Below, one piece after another: positions 59,108 to 64,000 of a DNA stretch of 64,000 nt. The stretch spans positions 248,001 through 312,000 of the forward strand of contig NZ_JACOFT010000003.1 of NCBI RefSeq assembly GCF_014699135.1. The letters are read 5' to 3'. The stretch comes from Cognatundibacterium aquatile (GTDB taxonomy: Bacteria > Pseudomonadota > Gammaproteobacteria > Burkholderiales > Burkholderiaceae_D). Position numbers and translations under genes: made by a program. The first letter of the stretch is position 1. Every line of letters begins with the position of its first letter. The notes below the pieces were generated by a model. It saw only the letters and a list, made by a program, of their open reading frames with translations, did no database searches and was not told where the DNA came from.

Positions 59108-61321
59108 TCAGAACTTCAGCGTGACACCAGCATACACCGAGCGTCCACTACCCGGAACCTGCGTATCATGCGCGACGCCAGCACCCATCGTAGCGCCTTG
59201 TCCCAGATACGCGCCACCCAGCGGTAAGCGGTAAAAGCGGTTCAGCACGTTGTCGATACCGACATCAAAACGCGCCTGTTTCCAGGTATAGCTGCTGCGC
59301 AGATTGAGTAAGGTGTAGCCAGCGGTACGTAGTTCTTTGCGAATGTCCGAAAGATCGGTTTTCGCATCGACCATCTGTACTTCCAGCGTATTTTCCCAGT
59401 GATCCTTTTTCTGCGTCAGCGACAGGCGCGTGTTCAGCGGCATGATGTTATACAAACCGCTGTCGGTCACGGTGTTTTTAGCGTTGACATAATTCAGTAA
59501 TCCACTGAACGAAACACTGCCGATATCACTGGTTTTGATCAACTGCTTGTGACCGGAAATATCGAGCCCGTACAGCCTTGCTTTCTGGTTGCTGAGGCTC
59601 AGGTTCTGAAAGCCATCTTTGCGTGTGCCACAGGTTTTACCGACCGCCGCACAGCTGGTGGCGTCAATGTAGTCGCGCACTTGCGTGTAGTACGGCGATA
59701 CTTTGAATTCCCAGTCGGATAGCTCCGCATCATGCCAGTTCAGCGTCGCGCTCAAAGTATGCGCGACTTCAGGCTTTAACTGGAGATTGCCGACATAGCC
59801 ATTACCATCGCCAAACCAGTTGTTCATGTTCATGACCATGGTGTTGTTGCTGGCCCATGTGTAACGCTCATACAGATTCGGCGAGCGCGATTTCATCGCA
59901 TAGCCACCATCCATACTGAACGTGGCATTGGGCGTGTAGCGGGCAGTGGCTGTGAGGTCGATGTTGTTATCTTTGCGCTGACGGTCTGCGGCATTGAATG
60001 CGCCAGGGACAGAGCTTGGCAGCGCCGGATTGCCATACATGCTGCTATAGCCAGCGACATTGCCGCTGTTCATTTTCACGCTTTCGTAGCGCAAACCCAG
60101 TTGCGTCATCCATTGCGGAGTCCAGTTGGCATCCCACTCAGCAAACACACCCAGACGATCACGCTGACCATCGGCAATATTCACAAACGTATTTGGTGCC
60201 ATCATCATGCCGGTGCCGGAAGCGATCCACCAGTCATTCATGCGGTAACGCTGATATTCCGTGCCGACGCTGAGCTTGTCGCGCTCTGATAACATCAGAT
60301 CAGCCTTGATCAGCGCGCCGGTATTCTTGCCTTCGGTATCCATAGGCATGCCGGGGGCGTTACCGTACCAGAACTGTTTATCATCGCCGAAATTCATGCG
60401 ATGCCGTGTGTGTTCGTTATACAGGCGTGCTTCCAATGTGCCCCAGTCATACTGGCTCTTGTAGCGCAGATTGACCTGTTCACTGTTATTGCCTGTCATA
60501 TCCATGCGCTGATTCGGAAAACCCTGATAGGGAATATTCTGCGTGCCGATACGCAGTTCCAGTAGTTGACCGGCGTTACGCATCGCGACAGACAGCGATT
60601 GATTTTCAGATTTGTAACGTGATGAACCAACCTCGTCACCAGCAATCCAGGCTTTGTCTGCCGCCGCTAATTTTGCTGCTTTGAAATCGTTGGCGGCATG
60701 GTAGTTACCGCTTTCGGCAATCGCACCGGTGTAATTCAGGCTCCATATTTCTGTGGCATAAGTCGCTGCAAAATTGACGCCTTTGGCATTGCCATTGCTG
60801 CGATAAAAGCTGCCTGCCTGGCCTTTGAGCAGGGTGCTTTGACCAGCTGCCGCGAATTCCGGCTCAGGCGAATTTACCTTAATAGTGCCGCCTATGCTGT
60901 CGCCGCCAGTGCTGACGGGGGCGATGCCAGTCAATACCTGAATACTGCCAACCTGCATAGGATCGATATATGACAACGGCGGATTCATATGATTGGCACA
61001 TGCTGAGATCAGATTCATGCCATCAACCTGTATCCGCAAGCGATCATCGGCGAGGCCGTGGATCGCCGGCAGACTTGAGACGCCTCCAGCTAAATACAGG
61101 CTGACACCGGGAACGTCGCGCAACAGCGTTGCGACATCGCTGGTAGCAGCGAGCGCTGACTTCTGAGTGCCCCCATCGATGTTCGGTGCCGGAATTTTTT
61201 CGGCATGAATGACGACTTCCGATGGTTTTTGTAATGGTAATTCCTGCGCCTGAACCGCCGCGCAAGGAAGCAGAGCAGCGATGGACGTCGCCAGAATATG
61301 TTGTTTGAATTGGGTTTGCAT
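59108..61321 (-). CDS. Copper-type TonB-dependent receptor (OprC/NosA group)
   Basis: 737-aa outer-membrane receptor. Signal peptide ends near AAVQAQ. The plug contains NLISACANHMNPPLSYIDPMQVGSIQV, the Cys/His/Met-containing segment that marks the OprC/NosA copper receptors, followed by PVSTGGDSIGGTIKV. The barrel is rich in Met and His (MGMPMDTEGK, GTGMMMAPNTF, NNTMVMNMNNWFGDG) and ends GVTLKF with the canonical terminal Phe. Expected role: TonB-driven copper uptake. It is followed upstream by a DUF2946 gene on the same strand, a common pairing. Confidence 0.92.
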   Translation of the reverse strand: MQTQFKQHILATSIAALLPCAAVQAQELPLQKPSEVVIHAEKIPAPNIDGGTQKSALAATSDVATLLRDVPGVSLYLAGGVSSLPAIHGLADDRLRIQVDGMNLISACANHMNPPLSYIDPMQVGSIQVLTGIAPVSTGGDSIGGTIKVNSPEPEFAAAGQSTLLKGQAGSFYRSNGNAKGVNFAATYATEIWSLNYTGAIAESGNYHAANDFKAAKLAAADKAWIAGDEVGSSRYKSENQSLSVAMRNAGQLLELRIGTQNIPYQGFPNQRMDMTGNNSEQVNLRYKSQYDWGTLEARLYNEHTRHRMNFGDDKQFWYGNAPGMPMDTEGKNTGALIKADLMLSERDKLSVGTEYQRYRMNDWWIASGTGMMMAPNTFVNIADGQRDRLGVFAEWDANWTPQWMTQLGLRYESVKMNSGNVAGYSSMYGNPALPSSVPGAFNAADRQRKDNNIDLTATARYTPNATFSMDGGYAMKSRSPNLYERYTWASNNTMVMNMNNWFGDGNGYVGNLQLKPEVAHTLSATLNWHDAELSDWEFKVSPYYTQVRDYIDATSCAAVGKTCGTRKDGFQNLSLSNQKARLYGLDISGHKQLIKTSDIGSVSFSGLLNYVNAKNTVTDSGLYNIMPLNTRLSLTQKKDHWENTLEVQMVDAKTDLSDIRKELRTAGYTLLNLRSSYTWKQARFDVGIDNVLNRFYRLPLGGAYLGQGATMGAGVAHDTQVPGSGRSVYAGVTLKF

Positions 61322-61621
61322 GAAATATGGTCTCTCTTATGTGGTGCGTTACCGCAGCCGGGAACAAGACTGAAGCAGCCATGCTCAGAAAAATGATGGG
61401 GTTCCGGCGATGGTCGGTGATCGTATGGTGCGCAGAAAGTTGCTGCACCAAGGCTGAAAGGCATATCCGGTCAGTTATCGCAAGTTTCCGCGCACGTAAT
61501 TCAAGGCAACTCAACGCAATTAAACGTAACTAACGTAATTAACGTAATCAATTGCCGCGTGCATGTAGCGCACACATGTCGGTCAGACGCGTACAGGAGA
61601 AAACAGAACCGGATAGGGTCT
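61322..61621. other. Leader region of the copper receptor gene
   Basis: 300 bp between two minus-strand genes. It holds the 9-10 bp repeats at 61511-61550; nothing else recognised. Confidence 0.5.
61511..61550. repeat. Tandem 9-10 bp repeats upstream of the copper receptor
   Basis: Units TCAACGCAAT, TAAACGTAAC, TAACGTAAT, TAACGTAAT follow one another; the last two are identical. About 190 bp before the receptor start. Possible iterated operator. Confidence 0.6.
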
Positions 61622-61996
61622 TCAGATTACCGGCGGACCCCGAGCTGGGAGAGGGGCTGAGACGGTAGCCGCAAGCCGTGCAGCCGGAATCGACTGCGTG
61701 GCATACGACAAAGCATGCGGAGGTTCGCAAACACTATTTGACGCAACAGCAGGAGGGAGTGTCGTTGCAACACATAAAGGGCAATCGAGTAAATGCGTCT
61801 GCGCGCTGCTTTTGCCCTGGCCTGCATCCGAGGTGTTGCCGACCAGTTTATATCCGGTGCTGGAACAGATCAGATTCATGGCATTTGGCTTCATCAGCGG
61901 CGAGGCCATCGCAACGCCGAGCGTCAGTACATACATCAGTAATACTGTGCGCACCAGATGGTGAAATGTCAGCAGGGAAATTCTTGGCATAGGCAT
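61622..61996 (-). CDS. DUF2946 small exported protein
   Basis: 124 aa. N-terminal membrane/signal segment (LVRTVLLMYVLTLGVAMASP), then NLICSSTGYKLVG and the family motif HLLDCPLC, a CxxC that could bind copper. Such proteins are usually encoded beside copper-responsive TonB receptors or PepSY/CopC genes, as here. Exact role unknown. Start ATG 61996 has no strong ribosome site. Confidence 0.8.
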   Translation of the reverse strand: MPMPRISLLTFHHLVRTVLLMYVLTLGVAMASPLMKPNAMNLICSSTGYKLVGNTSDAGQGKSSAQTHLLDCPLCVATTLPPAVASNSVCEPPHALSYATQSIPAARLAATVSAPLPARGPPVI

Positions 61997-62307
61997 AAGT
62001 TTGGAATGCTAACATCACCAGTGGTTTTTACCATGATGTATCACAAACTCTGCAAATTACGGTAGTTGACGTTGTGCCGGAGGGATTTGCCGCTATCATT
62101 GCGTTTTTCGTGTAATCGTCATGAAACAAACGGAATTGAGTTGGTCAGCCTACCTGGATGTTATGTGCGTACAGTTTTTGCTTATAGACATTGTCCGTAG
62201 CTGACCGGCGAGTTCTGCGTTCAACTGCACTTTTACACGCCGTGCCAGATCTGAGTGTCTGGTCTTTGCTATTTCATCAGATGCGCAGCAGTTTCTGAAA
62301 ACAAGGA
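61997..62307. other. Divergent intergenic region, nothing firm
   Basis: 311 bp between the DUF2946 gene (-) and the APC permease (+). A 27-codon frame at 62121-62204 has no ribosome site. No RNA or dyad recognised. Confidence 0.45.
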
Positions 62308-63780
62308 ATGATCTTGAGCTTTATATCATTAGCCCGCCAATTAACCCGCACGAAACCTATCGATGCTCATGAAGTGATCATTGAGGAACAGCATCAGCAT
62401 AGCCTGCATCGCTCTTTGGGATTGTTTTCGCTGACGATGATCGGTGTCGGTGCCACCATAGGAACAGGCATCTTTTTCACCATGGTCGAAGCGGTACCTA
62501 AAGCCGGGCCATCGGTTATTTTGTCGTTTCTGATTGCGGCACTGACTGCCGGGCTGACGGCGCTTTGCTATTCTGAATTATCGGCGCGGATTCCGGCTTC
62601 CGGTTCTTCGTATTCATTTGCATATGCTACTGTCGGTGAATTCGCAGCGTTTGTGGTTGCCGCCTGTCTGTTACTGGAATATGGACTGGCGGCTAGTGCG
62701 ACAGCAATAGGATGGTCGGCTTATCTGAACAATTTTCTACACAATGCGCTGGGTTGGCAGATTCCCGAGATGCTACGCACGCCGATGATCGTTGCCGGTG
62801 CCAATGGTGTTGAAATTCATCCCGGGCAATTCAATCTGCCGCCGGTGGTACTGGTGATCATTTGTTGTTTCTTGCTGTTGCGCGGCGCGAAAGAGTCGGC
62901 GACAGTGAATGCGATCATGGTCATGATCAAACTGGCGATACTGGTATTTTTTGCAGTGATTGCCTTTTCCAGTTTTCACGCTGAACATTTCACGCCGTTT
63001 TTTAATACCGACAATAGCAAAGGGCTGGCGGGCATGGCGGGTGTGAGAGCTGCTGCCGGCACGGTCTTTTTCTCTTTTATCGGGCTCGATACGGTGGCGA
63101 CTGCGGGTGCCGAAGTCAACAATCCCAAGCGTAATGTCCCGCTGGGAATCATGGCGGCGCTGATTGTTGTCACCGTGTTTTACATGCTGGTCGCGATTGC
63201 TGCCGTCGGCGCTCAACCTGCACATATGTTTGAGGGGCAAGAGGCAGGTCTCGCCGTGATTTTGCAGAATGTGACAGGCAAGGCGTGGCCAGCTTTGGTG
63301 CTTTCCGCAGGGGCGGTGATTTCTGTATTCAGTGTCACATTGGTGACGATTTATGGACAAAGCCGGATTTTGTATGCGATCAGTAAAGATGGTCTGATTC
63401 CTGCTTCATTTCAGAAAGTGCATCAACGCACACGCGCTCCGGTGATTAATACCGTGTTGGTTTGTCTGCTGGTCGGTATCGTTGCAGGTCTGGTGGACGC
63501 GACATTTTTGTGGGATATGGTCAGCATGGGAACGCTGGTGGCTTTCATCGTCGTTTCCGCATCCATTCCTGTGATACGTAAAAAAGGAATCGGGCATGGC
63601 GTGCAGGGTTTCCGCGTACCGTTTGGTCCGTACCTGATTCCGGCGCTGAGTATTTTTGCCTGTTTATATATTCTGAAAGACTTGTCGGGAACGACATTTA
63701 AAGTATTTTTTATCTGGATGTTCATTGCGATCAGTATCTATTTCGCATACAGCAAGCGTCACTCGGCGTTGAATAAATGA
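62308..63780 (+). CDS. APC-family amino acid permease (CAT/YfnA type)
   Basis: 490-aa inner-membrane transporter with 12 spans. First-helix motif MIGVGATIGTGIF, then ELSARIPASGSSYSFAYATVGEFAAFVVAACLLLEYG, FFSFIGLDTVATAGAEVNNPKRNVPLGI and YGQSRILYAISKDGLIPASFQKVHQRTRAPVINT are typical of cationic/neutral amino acid transporters of this subgroup. Substrate not assignable. AAGGA precedes ATG 62308 closely; TTG 62314 is possible. creA follows 53 bp downstream. Confidence 0.93.
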   Translation: MILSFISLARQLTRTKPIDAHEVIIEEQHQHSLHRSLGLFSLTMIGVGATIGTGIFFTMVEAVPKAGPSVILSFLIAALTAGLTALCYSELSARIPASGSSYSFAYATVGEFAAFVVAACLLLEYGLAASATAIGWSAYLNNFLHNALGWQIPEMLRTPMIVAGANGVEIHPGQFNLPPVVLVIICCFLLLRGAKESATVNAIMVMIKLAILVFFAVIAFSSFHAEHFTPFFNTDNSKGLAGMAGVRAAAGTVFFSFIGLDTVATAGAEVNNPKRNVPLGIMAALIVVTVFYMLVAIAAVGAQPAHMFEGQEAGLAVILQNVTGKAWPALVLSAGAVISVFSVTLVTIYGQSRILYAISKDGLIPASFQKVHQRTRAPVINTVLVCLLVGIVAGLVDATFLWDMVSMGTLVAFIVVSASIPVIRKKGIGHGVQGFRVPFGPYLIPALSIFACLYILKDLSGTTFKVFFIWMFIAISIYFAYSKRHSALNK

Positions 63781-63833
63781 TGTCTGGCAGCGGATGCCGG
63801 ATATGAATGAAAAATGAATGGAAGGCGAACAAC

Positions 63834-64000
63834 ATGAAACATCAGATTCTGGCATGTGCAGCACTGGCTTTATTTTCAACAACCGTCTGCGCTGAACATA
63901 TCGGCAGCGTGGATACGGCTTTTAAACTGATCGGTCCCGATCATAAGGTGGTGGTGGAAGCCTATGATGATCCTAAAGTTGCGGGCGTAACTTGTTATGT
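63834..64000 (+). CDS. creA: CreA family exported protein, 3' end outside window
   Basis: The 55 visible residues match E. coli CreA closely in plan: signal peptide ([16 protein letters not shown]) then [37 protein letters not shown] periplasmic protein of unknown function, about 155 aa in full. GGAAGG upstream of ATG 63834. Confidence 0.93.
   Translation, partial: MKHQILACAALALFSTTVCAEHIGSVDTAFKLIGPDHKVVVEAYDDPKVAGVTCY

Noticed and set aside
62121-62204. 27-codon frame upstream of the APC permease
   Set aside because: No ribosome site or recognisable feature; too short to support from sequence alone.

Overview
The window looks like chromosomal DNA of a beta-proteobacterium, most probably Oxalobacteraceae (Herminiimonas/Janthinobacterium-like). 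That is inferred from the protein families and their remembered similarity; no search was run. Coding density is high, strands alternate in short operons, and no rRNA, tRNA, CRISPR array or complete insertion sequence was seen. Both ends cut genes: an RND pump on the left and creA on the right.

Layout. 0-8.3 kb: RND exporter (partial), POT peptide transporter, an exported PafA-like alkaline phosphatase, a DksA/TraR zinc-finger protein and a DUF3667 membrane protein. 8.4-13.4 kb: a three-gene MukBEF-like SMC condensin operon of the Mks type (mksF-mksE-mksB, minus strand) with no recognisable mksG/jetD nuclease gene. 13.8-21.7 kb: housekeeping and small genes (msrA, a frameshifted GH24 endolysin next to an unknown membrane protein, an MGDG-synthase-like glycosyltransferase, pdxH, a hemerythrin, tcdA, cheW). 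21.8-29.8 kb: a TonB-like lipoprotein, guaC, and a group of phosphate-related exported proteins (metallophosphoesterase, TonB receptor, phospholipase C/acid phosphatase-type phosphoesterase) with candidate Pho boxes. 30-33.3 kb: a copper-type P1B ATPase divergent from a MerR-like regulator. 33.3-41.6 kb: an ABC exporter operon (unknown 165-aa protein, HlyD-type adaptor, ATPase, two FtsX/MacB-type permeases) behind a near-consensus sigma-54 promoter, followed by its probable NtrC-type regulator and histidine kinase. 41.7-43.6 kb: old yellow enzyme and a TetR regulator sharing matching operators, with a MITE-like repeat between them. 43.8-49.6 kb: a GGDEF-EAL protein with a degenerate GGDEF motif, and a Zn/Cd/Pb P1B ATPase divergent from a CadR/PbrR-type regulator. 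49.6-58 kb: MarC, a GNAT acetyltransferase, an M28 peptidase, and a second tripartite exporter (NodT outer membrane factor, MacA adaptor, separate ATPase and permease). 58-64 kb: an unknown secreted-looking protein, an OprC/NosA-type copper receptor with a DUF2946 protein, an APC permease and the start of creA.

Themes. The window is rich in envelope export and metal handling: three pump systems, two metal ATPases with their MerR regulators, and a copper uptake receptor. The best candidate for an under-described system is the sigma-54 ABC exporter with its dedicated two-component pair. The best unexplained sequence signal is a pair of related intergenic elements at 13574-13644 and 49040-49117, built from G-tract/AGTAT inverted repeats around a shared core and resembling CsoR/RcnR-family operators.
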